Shown: one piece after another, positions 18,701 through 25,652 of the stretch
Layout: every line of letters begins with the position of its first letter
How positions within the stretch are numbered: the first letter of the stretch is position 1
DNA from: Poriferisodalis sp965208895
GTDB lineage: Bacteria; Actinomycetota; Acidimicrobiia; Acidimicrobiales; Poriferisodalaceae
DNA length: 64,000 nt
Assembly: GCF_965208895.1 (NCBI RefSeq)
Contig: NZ_OZ242363.1
Span: 2,542,001 to 2,606,000, forward strand
Direction: 5' to 3'
The notes under the pieces: generated by a model
Databases searched by the model: none
Seen by the model: the letters and a program-made list of their open reading frames with translations, nothing else
What the model was told of the DNA's origin: nothing
Program-made: the position numbers and the translations under genes

Positions 18701-19230
18701 TCAGCGCGACCGGCGACTGGGGTGCCTCGACAGGCACACAGACGGTGACGATCCCCCAAGGCGCCACCGCGGCGACCCTCACTGTCTCCACCGTCGACGA
18801 CAGCACCGACGAACCCGACGGGACGATCACCGCCACCATCGCAGCAGGCAGCGGCTATGAGATCGGCGCTCAGGCGACGCAGACCGCGCAGATCCTCGAC
18901 GACGACGACCCGCCCCCCGAACCCGCCGCGGCGGCCTGCACGGGCAAACCGCGGGTGTCCGTCGCCGACGCCGCAGCACAGCGAGGCGACGACCTGGAGT
19001 TCGTGATCAGCCTCAGCTGCCGCTCTGCGGGCGCTGTCACCGTCTACTACTTCGTCGCCTACGGCGCAGACATCACATCCGTCCGCACTATCGGCATCGC
19101 CAGCGGCGACACCGAAGCGACCGTCACCGTGCCCACCGCCGGCGTCAACACATCGGTCACGTTCCACGTCGTGTACACCATCGGCGCCGCCAACTACTCA
19201 GCCACAGCCAAAGCCACCATCACCGGCTGA
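15742..19230 (+). CDS. Large secreted GLUG/Calx-beta repeat surface protein
   Basis: About 1162 residues. A long basic N region precedes the signal sequence core (AAAAVVAVLAAGLVVPVSA). A Ca-binding-like Asp-rich stretch follows (DYDVDDDGLIEV, DLDGDGAADV), then GLUG-type repeats (about 245-440; e.g. KVGGLIGLS, FATGDVTG, YATGDVTA), a helical segment (about 573-655), a Pro/Asp-rich linker, and three or four Calx-beta-like domains to the end. ATG 15742 has SD AAAGGA at 8 bp. No LPXTG or C-terminal TM is seen, so anchoring is unclear. Likely an adhesin or matrix protein; the substrate is unknown. Confidence 0.75.
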   Translation: MAAGGTDRGRGSGSGSAGDGHRAVPRRSRAWRRWAAAAVVAVLAAGLVVPVSAGPAWAQNPPPAVDYDVDDDGLIEVSSLAQLNAIRWDLDGDGAADVYPPDRDGRTGHDPDGAAKHAAAFPDAMAGMGCTSDGCSGYELVADLDFDTNANGQADAGDDFWNGGKGWVPLMGGEAVYGFEARSRLHDQVGTSYLGDRPNPRARMFTAVFEGNGRTIANLFIDDPGRWFVGLFGYVGPGAHVRNVGLSAPNPDSGVSGSTEAGALAGSVERARVSGVWSDVDVAGGHKVGGLIGLSWRHAFVIESFATGDVTGWSLVGGLLGVLNYSGAAASYATGDVTASCHGGGLAGRHPDGHIRATYATGSVTGTSATNCTHDGVHVTAVGALLGMTSNPVLNSWPRANYAIGNVTAPPGANEVGGLAGMYISSPAQPGEGSNYWDVEASGQSGSPEFAVGYTTAQLQAPTGYSGIYADWNVDVGADGDFGGAGDDPWDFGSSSQYPVLKYCADKPGIDTADGEPYCPLDPVAQRSGGITIVVVPVSDDGDGDSDDTDADGGAADEPVADADGDASDAAPQGYAVDPAVVAKVEYLASQTHHGSAHVNRWQRVLAAFGALDAAGVAGGAMTAEQAQQMADTHSSPVWDEVVTELTALEAAQAPAADDAPSPGDGSTPQDAPVPQDAPVPDEGDAVPVTVPVVSIAAGPDVTEGGDAVFTLTADPPPTAGLDVSVTVSSQGDWGAAAGPQTVSFAAGAATATLTVPTVDDSVDEADGSVSVTLDAPGADSGYTVSAVHGSAAVGVADDDVDPLTVYMIFFATSIDENGAGYGNQAGLNIGLTRTLRSWETLTVPLSVTGGDEGAQWTMRDLNDPDAAFANDFEVTFGPGDQRVELALTAVADSDWADHEITVSYGTGSRAATLNGSTDGVNMGISWGPDGVERADGSTTVVIVDSDEPPPQIDITAASGGTEGTAAAFTVTASAPAAADLDVNVAVSATGDWGASTGTQTVTIPQGATAATLTVSTVDDSTDEPDGTITATIAAGSGYEIGAQATQTAQILDDDDPPPEPAAAACTGKPRVSVADAAAQRGDDLEFVISLSCRSAGAVTVYYFVAYGADITSVRTIGIASGDTEATVTVPTAGVNTSVTFHVVYTIGAANYSATAKATITG

Positions 19231-19328
19231 GCCAGCGTGCGGGTGGGAGAGCGTCTACCGGTCGTCGGGCGTCTCGCGTTCATAGACGAGTGGATTCATT
19301 TGGCAACGATGAGCAGGGACATGGGCCC

Positions 19329-20960
19329 TTAGGCGTGGGCGGGGTCGCCTAAATCTCTCAGCGCCCAGTCTCTGAGTTCCACCTTGCGGATCTTGCCGGA
19401 GGGGGTGGTGGGCATTTCCTCTACGAAGATCACTTTTCGGGGGATCTTGAAACTGGCTATGCGGCCTTGGCAGCGCTCGATGAGCGAATCCTCGGTGATG
19501 TCTGGTGGGGCTGAGGGGGTGAGCTGGACGAAGGCGACCGGGACTTCTACGAGGCGCGGGTCGGGGTAGCCGACTACTGCTATCTGTTCGACGCCGTCGG
19601 CTTCGAGCAGGTAGCCCTCTAGTTCAGCGGGAGACACATTCTCGCCGCCCACTTTCAGCATGTCTTTGTGGCGGCCGATGAAGACGGCGTGACCGTCGGG
19701 GCGCATCCTTGCTATGTCGCCGGTGTCGAGCCAGCCGTCATCGCCGAGCACTTCGGCGGTGGCTTCGGGGCGGCGCCAGTAGCCCTCCATCACGGTGTAG
19801 CCGCGCACAAACAGTGCTCCCGGGGCGTCAGGCAGGCACTCGGCGCCGGTCTCGAGGTCTCGGATCTGGTACTCGATGCCGTCCATGGGGTAGCCGGAGG
19901 CTTCGGTGCGCTGCTCGACGGAATGGGTGGGGTGGCTGCAGCTCACAAACGCCCACGACTCGCTCATGCCCCAGCCCGAGATGGTGGGGCAGAACACTTC
20001 CTGGGCTCGCCTTGCGATAGGCGTAGACGACTCCATACCCGCCGCCAGGGTTCCCATGCGCAGGCTGGACCTGTCGCGGGGGTGCTCGTCCTGGGCGCGC
20101 AGCAGGTCGCCCCAGTGGGAGTCGAAACCGTGCAGGACCGTGCCGCCTTGGGACTCCACTTCTGCCAGAACTGCTGCGGGGTCGAAGACGTCGAACAGCA
20201 CCTGGCAGCCACCGGTGAGCACCGCTTGGATCGACACCTCGCCGAAGCCGAACAGGTGGAACAGCGGCAGGTAGCTCATGTGGATGTCGTTGGCGGTGTG
20301 CCCCAGCAGCATCGACCGTTCGCGGCTGTTGCGCAGCGGGCGGTGAGTGTGCACAACGCCCTTGGGGTGACCGGTCGTGCCCGACGTGTACGCCAGCATC
20401 ATGCGGTCGTCGACCGTCACGCTGGCAGCGCGCTCGGCCAGTTCAGTGTCGGTGACACGCTGGCCCGCCGCCAGCAGATCTTCCCAGCTCATCGCATCGG
20501 CGAGCGCGTCGTCACGGTCCGCACCGGTGAACACGACCCGCTCGAGGTGCCCCGCAGCAACGATGTCGGGATGAGCCTCGCAGAGCATCGCTCGGTAGTC
20601 GATCGGCCCCGACTGGTCGATCGAGATCATGAACCGGCTCTCCGACTGCGCCACGGTGTAGGCCACGTCGTCGGTCCGGTACCGGGTATTCAGCGGCACG
20701 ATGCAGCCGCCCACCTTCGGGATGGCGTACTGCAACCACAGCCACTCGGGCAGGTTCGTCATCCACACGGCCACATGATCGCCTCGCTGTGCACCCAGCG
20801 CCATCAGCCCCTTGGCGACGCGGTCCACCTCGGCAGCGAAATCGCTGTAGCTCCAGCGCTGGTCGCCGAAGACCACCGCCGGACGGTCGCCCCACATGCG
20901 TGCCGCGCGATCGACGGCATCGCCCAGCAGCAGCCAGTCGTACTTCACACCCTCAGCCAT
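19329..20960 (-). CDS. AMP-forming acyl-CoA synthetase/ligase
   Basis: ANL-superfamily enzyme activating a carboxylic acid to its CoA thioester. The P-loop LAYTSGTTGHPKG, the A5/A7 motifs (GYPMDG, WLDTGDIARM) and the C-terminal catalytic lysine motif PTTPSGKIRK are present. About 543 residues from ATG 20960 (MAEGVKYDW). Probably a fatty-acid or steroid-side-chain CoA ligase given the acyl-CoA genes nearby, but the substrate cannot be read from sequence. Confidence 0.92.
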   Translation of the reverse strand: MAEGVKYDWLLLGDAVDRAARMWGDRPAVVFGDQRWSYSDFAAEVDRVAKGLMALGAQRGDHVAVWMTNLPEWLWLQYAIPKVGGCIVPLNTRYRTDDVAYTVAQSESRFMISIDQSGPIDYRAMLCEAHPDIVAAGHLERVVFTGADRDDALADAMSWEDLLAAGQRVTDTELAERAASVTVDDRMMLAYTSGTTGHPKGVVHTHRPLRNSRERSMLLGHTANDIHMSYLPLFHLFGFGEVSIQAVLTGGCQVLFDVFDPAAVLAEVESQGGTVLHGFDSHWGDLLRAQDEHPRDRSSLRMGTLAAGMESSTPIARRAQEVFCPTISGWGMSESWAFVSCSHPTHSVEQRTEASGYPMDGIEYQIRDLETGAECLPDAPGALFVRGYTVMEGYWRRPEATAEVLGDDGWLDTGDIARMRPDGHAVFIGRHKDMLKVGGENVSPAELEGYLLEADGVEQIAVVGYPDPRLVEVPVAFVQLTPSAPPDITEDSLIERCQGRIASFKIPRKVIFVEEMPTTPSGKIRKVELRDWALRDLGDPAHA

Positions 20961-20986
20961 CGCCGCAGCGTAGGTCAGCGGTGACT

Positions 20987-21256
20987 TCAGGCGACTAGCA
21001 CAGGGACCAGCAGCGCCAGCCAAGTGCTCATCGCAAAGCCCGTCATCGCCAGCATCAAGGTCCGTGTCTGTTTCGCGAACAGCAGCGCCATCTCGGCGCG
21101 CAGCGATGCCTCGAGTTGCCCAAGATCAGCCTTGGTTGCAACCTCAGGCCATTCGTACGGGGGAAGCGAGTCCATGAGTGTCGCTGCCTCCTGCTCCCCC
21201 AACACGCTGTTCAAGCTGTTCATCAACGCCAAGCGCTGGCTCTCGTTAGGCCCCAT
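20987..21256 (-). CDS. Small tail-anchored hypothetical protein
   Basis: 89 residues. The N-terminal part is amphipathic (RLALMNSLNSVLGEQEAATL), a middle motif reads LPPYEWPEVATKADL, and a short coiled-coil-like helix leads into a C-terminal TM segment (LMLAMTGFAMSTWLALLVPVLV). ATG 21256 has SD GGAGGA at 6 bp, so it is a genuine gene. The LMxxLPPxxWxxxATKxDL pattern is, from memory, common in small actinobacterial membrane proteins of unknown role. It lies 26 bp downstream of nothing recognisable and just before the ligase on the same strand. Confidence 0.7.
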   Translation of the reverse strand: MGPNESQRLALMNSLNSVLGEQEAATLMDSLPPYEWPEVATKADLGQLEASLRAEMALLFAKQTRTLMLAMTGFAMSTWLALLVPVLVA

Positions 21257-21423
21257 GATATGTCCTCCGTCTCGGGGTATTCCGATTGGAGGAAGGGGCT
21301 GCACGCCGCCCTTCCGATGGCGTACTCCCATTCTACCGCTGCCGGGGATGACCCTCGGAAGCCGACGGCGTCGCAGCCTCGGCACCGAAGGGGGCTACGT
21401 TGAGCAGTCTCCGGCAGGCCGCG

Positions 21424-22491
21424 ATGGCCGACGAAGCACTCACCGACTCACGGAGGCACATCGTGGAATTCGATCTGATGACCGGCTCGTCGACCTGGAG
21501 CGATGCTGCCGACCTGGCCCGCAAGGTCGAGGGCGCCGGCTTCTCGGGGATGCTCTACACCGAGACCGGGCAGGTGCCGTGGATGCAGCTCGCCGCAGCC
21601 GCCATGGCGGCCCCCAGCCTCACGTTCACGACCGGCATCGCGGTGGCCTTCCCTCGCAGCCCGATGGTGTCGGCCCAGATCGCCTGGGAACTCGCCGGCG
21701 AGACCAATGGCCGTTTCCGGCTGGGCCTCGGCAGCCAGGTGAAGGGTCACATCGTGCGGCGCTATGGGGTCGAATTCGATCGCCCGGCGGCGCGCATGCG
21801 CGACTACGTCGGGGCGGTGCAGGCGTGCCTGCGGGCCTTCCGGCGGGAAGAGAAGCTCAGCTACGAAGGCGAGTTCTTCAACCTGAGCCTGCTGCCGGCA
21901 CAATGGGCGCCGCGCGCGCACGACCACGGCGACGTGAAGGTCGATATCTCATCTGTCGGTCCCATCATGAACGGGGTGGCCGGCGAGGTTGCCGACGGCG
22001 TGCACGTCCACCCGATGCACACGATGCACTACATCCGCGAACGGCTGCTGCCTGAGGTGGCCCGGGGTGCGGAGCGAGCCGGTCGTGACGTCGCCGACAT
22101 CGACCTGATCGTGCCGGTATTCGCCGCACCCGGCGACACACCCGACGAGCTGGCGCCGTTGATCTGGCGGGCCAAGACGCAGATCGCGTTCTACGGCACC
22201 ACACCGAATTATGCGTTCCAATTCACAGATCTGGGCTACGAGGGTGTCACTGAGAAGCTGCGCCAACTCATGAGCACCGGCGACATCGCTGGCATGGCCG
22301 ACACCATCACCGACGACATGCTCGAGCACTTCGCTGTCGTCGGGCCATGGGACGAGATGGCAGACCGGCTGAAAGACCGTTACGCGGGCACCGCCGCCCG
22401 GGTGGTCATGTACCTGGCCGAGGAGCAGATCCGCAAGGACCCCGACATGGTCCACAAGTGGGGCGACGTGGCCCAAGCCACCCGCGCCTGA
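21424..22491 (+). CDS. LLM-class (F420-type) oxidoreductase
   Basis: Luciferase-like TIM-barrel flavin/F420 oxidoreductase, about 355 residues. The core FTTGIAVAFPRSPMVSAQ, GRFRLGLGSQVKGHIVRR and ERPAARMRDYV-like region match the family; GRFRLGLG is the conserved strand before the cofactor site. ATG 21424 (MADEALTDSRR) is chosen; TTG 21400 also possible. An SDR gene follows after 74 bp on the same strand. Whether the cofactor is F420 or FMN is inferred from lineage only. Confidence 0.87.
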   Translation: MADEALTDSRRHIVEFDLMTGSSTWSDAADLARKVEGAGFSGMLYTETGQVPWMQLAAAAMAAPSLTFTTGIAVAFPRSPMVSAQIAWELAGETNGRFRLGLGSQVKGHIVRRYGVEFDRPAARMRDYVGAVQACLRAFRREEKLSYEGEFFNLSLLPAQWAPRAHDHGDVKVDISSVGPIMNGVAGEVADGVHVHPMHTMHYIRERLLPEVARGAERAGRDVADIDLIVPVFAAPGDTPDELAPLIWRAKTQIAFYGTTPNYAFQFTDLGYEGVTEKLRQLMSTGDIAGMADTITDDMLEHFAVVGPWDEMADRLKDRYAGTAARVVMYLAEEQIRKDPDMVHKWGDVAQATRA

Positions 22492-22565
22492 GCAGGCTCG
22501 CACCGGGGCACTGGGCAGCAGCGCCCCGCAGCTTGCAATCGCAGCAATCGACGAATGGAGACGAC

Positions 22566-23336
22566 GTGAGCGATGACGGCAACGCAGACCGGGTGGCCTT
22601 GGTGACCGGCGGCGGCCGGGGCATCGGCCGCGAGATCTGCCTGGGACTGGCTCGAGACGGCCGCCGGGTCGCGGTAGCCGACTTGCGAGTGCCCGAGGCC
22701 ACCGACACGGCAGCCGCCATCAACGCGGCGGGCGGCACGGCGATCGCCGTCGAGATGGATGTGTCCGACGCCGATGCCGTTGCCGCCGGTCTCGGTTCGG
22801 TGGTCGACGAACTGGGGCCGGTCGAAGTGCTCGTCAACTGCGCAGGCTGGGACGAGCTGCGACCCTTCGTGACCACCGATGAGGACTTCTGGGACCGCGT
22901 CATCGAGATCAACTACAAGGGCCCGCTGCGGACGACGCAGGGTTGCCTGGGAGCCATGGCTGAGGCCGGCTTCGGGCGCATCGTGAACATCGGCTCCGAC
23001 GCCGGCCGGGTCGGTTCCTCGGGCGAAGCCGTTTACGCCGGCGCCAAGGGCGGCGTCATTGCCTTCACCAAGACCATCGCCCGCGAGGTAGCGCGGCGGG
23101 GCATCACTGCGAACGTGGTGTGTCCTGGACCGACCGACACTCCGCTGCTGGAAGAGATCGCTGCGGCGACCGACACGAGCGACAAGATCATCGGGGCGAT
23201 GGCTCGGGCCGTGCCGATGAAGCGCATCGGGCAGCCGCACGAGGTGGCTGCCGCTGTTGTGTTCTTGTGCAGCGAGGAGGCTGGCTACATCACTGGGCAG
23301 ACCTTGTCTGTCAGCGGCGGTCTCACGATGGCCTGA
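22566..23336 (+). CDS. Short-chain dehydrogenase/reductase (BadH-like)
   Basis: 256-residue NAD(P)-dependent oxidoreductase. Glycine motif TGGGRGIGREI, NAG variant NCAGW, catalytic Ser in NIGSDAG and YxxxK in YAGAKGG are all present, with the terminal SVSGGLTMA. The GWDELRPF segment resembles 2-hydroxycyclohexanecarboxyl-CoA dehydrogenase (BadH) and 3-oxoacyl reductases. GTG 22566 has GGAG upstream. A degraded copy of its central part lies at 25551-25640, beyond the next two genes. Confidence 0.9.
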   Translation: MSDDGNADRVALVTGGGRGIGREICLGLARDGRRVAVADLRVPEATDTAAAINAAGGTAIAVEMDVSDADAVAAGLGSVVDELGPVEVLVNCAGWDELRPFVTTDEDFWDRVIEINYKGPLRTTQGCLGAMAEAGFGRIVNIGSDAGRVGSSGEAVYAGAKGGVIAFTKTIAREVARRGITANVVCPGPTDTPLLEEIAAATDTSDKIIGAMARAVPMKRIGQPHEVAAAVVFLCSEEAGYITGQTLSVSGGLTMA

Positions 23337-23455
23337 TCGCTCCCGAACGACCAAGTGCGCGTCATTGGGTCCTGTGAGCATGTGGTAGGCCAGTGTCAAC
23401 GGAAGGCTCATGGCGGGCCGTCTCGCCGGAGCCTGCGGCTCGAAAGGAGAGCACC

Positions 23456-24940
23456 ATGCGCCACCAAGAACCTCACTACCCCCAAGCGGCTCGAGGAGAC
23501 CCACGAGGTCGGAGCGCACGGCGATTGCTCGCCGTGCTGGTTGCCGCAGCGGCGCTCGGTGTGCTGCTGTCGGCAACCGCTCACGCTGAGACCACGCCTG
23601 ACACAGAGGCCGCGACCAATCCAGTCGTGGCCTCTTACGCGTCCGACTACTCAGTCACCGCCGCGGAAGCACAGCGACGTCTCGAACGCATTCCCCGGCT
23701 GCAGGAACTCATGGCAGCGCTGCGTACAGCCGAAGCGCCTCGATTGGCGGGATGGGGCATCGACCACCAGGGTCCGATGACTGCTTGGGTGTGGCTCACC
23801 GGCGGCCAGCCGCCCAGCGAGGCAGCCGCAGCCATCGCCGATGCCCACACCGACCTGCAGATCCGCACCGGCGCCGCACACAGTCACACAGCACTTCTGG
23901 CCGCACAAGATCGATTCGGGGACGGCAGCGGCATTACCACTGTGGGCGCAGTGGGCAACACTGGGCAGGCGCCCTCTGGCTCGGACTGGCTCGACGAGCT
24001 GTCCTCGATCGTCACCTTCACCGGCATCAGTCTTCGCAGCAACGGCATCTACATCGGGATCGACCCCGCTCTCGGCGCCGACGCACCGCCACCGTCAGAC
24101 GGCCTTGGCGTTCCGGACGACTCATCGAATCCGGGACCCATCGGACGCGCTAACGAGAACAGCGCTTCGGATACACGGCTTGCCACCGCTATCGCGCGAC
24201 TGACCCAAGATCTCGATAGCCACATTGATGTCGCATTCGATGTCGTTGATGGCCGAGGCACACAAGACGATGCGGAATTCGACGGCGGACGAGGCATGAG
24301 CAGCTGCACGTCAGGCTTCGCCGCAGTCACCCGCGACACCCGCGTGTACGGCATCTTGACAGCCGGACACTGTCCCGAAGTACTATCGATGCGAGGCGTG
24401 TCGCTACCTTGGGTCAAGGGCTACGAGAGCCGTCGAGCAGATGCGCAGATTCATCAGATCCCCACCGGATCGAACCATCTACTCCTGGACGACTACGTCT
24501 GCAACACCAGCGGCTCGCAGTACGGAGTTTGCGATCTCAGCGGCGACACCACGCGCAGCAGCATGCATGAAAGCTATGCCTGCCACACAGGCAAGAACAC
24601 CGGCACGACCTGCGGCACCGTCACCGACATCAGCTACCGCCCGACCAACGACGGGGCCTGCAAATCCGGCAGCGCGACGGGACGCAAGATTGCCTGCAGC
24701 AGTGTTTTCGTCAAGGTCGAAGGACCGTCGCTCTACACATGTAGAGGAGACAGTGGAGGGCCATGGTTCAATCTCGGAACGGCCTACGGCATCCACAAGG
24801 GCGGCACCCACCTAAACAAGACTCCCGACAACGAGCGCTGCGATGTGCCTGTAGTCGCCTCGTACTTCTCGGCCATCGACGAAGTCAAATCGCTGCTCAA
24901 CATCGACATCCTGAGTGCAGGCAACGTCACGGTTCAGTAG
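23456..24940 (+). CDS. Secreted streptogrisin-like serine protease (compact form)
   Basis: 494 residues with a very good SD (AAAGGAG) before ATG 23456. Signal peptide (about 1-45, LLAVLVAAAALGVLLSATAHA); propeptide about 55-215 (YASDYSVTAAEAQRRLERI, AGWGIDH); short linker; chymotrypsin-fold domain about 275-485 with TAGHC (His, about 302), ADAQI (likely Asp), and GDSGGPW (Ser, about 431), plus paired cysteines. Closely related to the protease at 8419 but without Calx-beta repeats. Followed after 8 bp by a lipoprotein gene, as in the first locus. Probably self-activating like other proteases of this family; target unknown. Confidence 0.85.
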   Translation: MRHQEPHYPQAARGDPRGRSARRLLAVLVAAAALGVLLSATAHAETTPDTEAATNPVVASYASDYSVTAAEAQRRLERIPRLQELMAALRTAEAPRLAGWGIDHQGPMTAWVWLTGGQPPSEAAAAIADAHTDLQIRTGAAHSHTALLAAQDRFGDGSGITTVGAVGNTGQAPSGSDWLDELSSIVTFTGISLRSNGIYIGIDPALGADAPPPSDGLGVPDDSSNPGPIGRANENSASDTRLATAIARLTQDLDSHIDVAFDVVDGRGTQDDAEFDGGRGMSSCTSGFAAVTRDTRVYGILTAGHCPEVLSMRGVSLPWVKGYESRRADAQIHQIPTGSNHLLLDDYVCNTSGSQYGVCDLSGDTTRSSMHESYACHTGKNTGTTCGTVTDISYRPTNDGACKSGSATGRKIACSSVFVKVEGPSLYTCRGDSGGPWFNLGTAYGIHKGGTHLNKTPDNERCDVPVVASYFSAIDEVKSLLNIDILSAGNVTVQ

Positions 24941-24948
24941 GGCGTGAA

Positions 24949-25587
24949 ATGGCAGAACACCGTGGCGCGAGCGAACGTCCGACTCGACTGGCGGCGGCGG
25001 GTGCAGCATGCTCAACGCTCGCATTGCTCATCGCGGGGACGCTGCTAGCAGGATGTGATCATGTCGGCATACCTGACATACCCGAACGGCCTCACACAGC
25101 CTTCGCGCCTGAGTTCAAGGGCATGTGGGATTACCCGCTCCGCAGCTCCGGTCTGATCGAAGGTCTCATATTGCGTGACGGAATACTCAGAGTTGAGGGA
25201 TCGTGCGTACTCGTGATCGAGGGCGGCAGTAGCGAGCGCATCATGTTGCTGCTGCCGCGGCTCAAGCCGATCTTTCGGCCTTCTGCGTCTCTCCGAGCAG
25301 AGGAAGAAATCCGAGGGACCGAGTATGCGGAAGAAATCCGAGGGACCGAGTATGCGATCGCATGGCTGCCAACAATGTATGACGAGGATTCCCAGTCACT
25401 CTGGGTCGGCACCAGTGAGCGTGTGAGGGTCGGGGATCAAGTAGTAATCACCGGGTGGTCAGTTGACGACCATCGTGAGGAATGCGACGCAGACTGGTCT
25501 TGGCGCGTCGACTACATCGAACAATGGCCACCGAGTTTTCGAATAAACTTGATGGGACGAACTGCGTCCCTTCGTCACCACCGATGA
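24949..25587 (+). CDS. Putative lipoprotein paired with the protease
   Basis: 212 residues with lipobox LLAGC (Cys36). The mature part contains one copy of the domain that is doubled in the lipoprotein at 12069: LRVEGSCVLVIEGG, then a Pro-containing stretch and VRVGDQVVITG. An exact 27-bp tandem duplication lengthens the domain by nine residues (EEIRGTEYA twice). The last residues (about MGRTASLRHHR) are read, out of frame, from sequence matching the SDR gene at 22566, so the natural C terminus has been replaced at a recombination joint. Function unknown. Confidence 0.7.
   Translation: MAEHRGASERPTRLAAAGAACSTLALLIAGTLLAGCDHVGIPDIPERPHTAFAPEFKGMWDYPLRSSGLIEGLILRDGILRVEGSCVLVIEGGSSERIMLLLPRLKPIFRPSASLRAEEEIRGTEYAEEIRGTEYAIAWLPTMYDEDSQSLWVGTSERVRVGDQVVITGWSVDDHREECDADWSWRVDYIEQWPPSFRINLMGRTASLRHHR
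25303..25356 (+). repeat. 27-bp exact tandem duplication inside the lipoprotein gene
   Basis: Two identical 27-base units (25303-25329 and 25330-25356) encode the same nine residues, EEIRGTEYA. The perfect identity suggests a very recent in-frame slippage or duplication event. Confidence 0.95.
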
Positions 25588-25640
25588 CGACTTCTGGGAC
25601 CGCGTCGTCGAGATCAACTACGAGGGCCCCGTTGCGGAGG
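25551..25640 (+). pseudogene. Remnant of an SDR gene
   Basis: The stretch from about 25551 to 25640 matches the SDR gene at about 22848-22935 with only scattered differences; both read ..DELRPFVTTD-DFWDRV-EINY-GP. in the SDR frame. In this copy the frame has no start and runs into the neighbouring CoA-transferase gene, and the lipoprotein stop (25585-25587) lies inside it. It is a fragment of a paralogous or duplicated SDR left at the right edge of the protease-lipoprotein unit. Confidence 0.85.
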
Positions 25641-25652
25641 CGGCGCGTGCCC

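Noticed and set aside
17725..19167. 480-codon minus-strand frame opposite the GLUG/Calx-beta gene
   Set aside because: Low-complexity composition without motifs, while the plus frame shows repeated domains.
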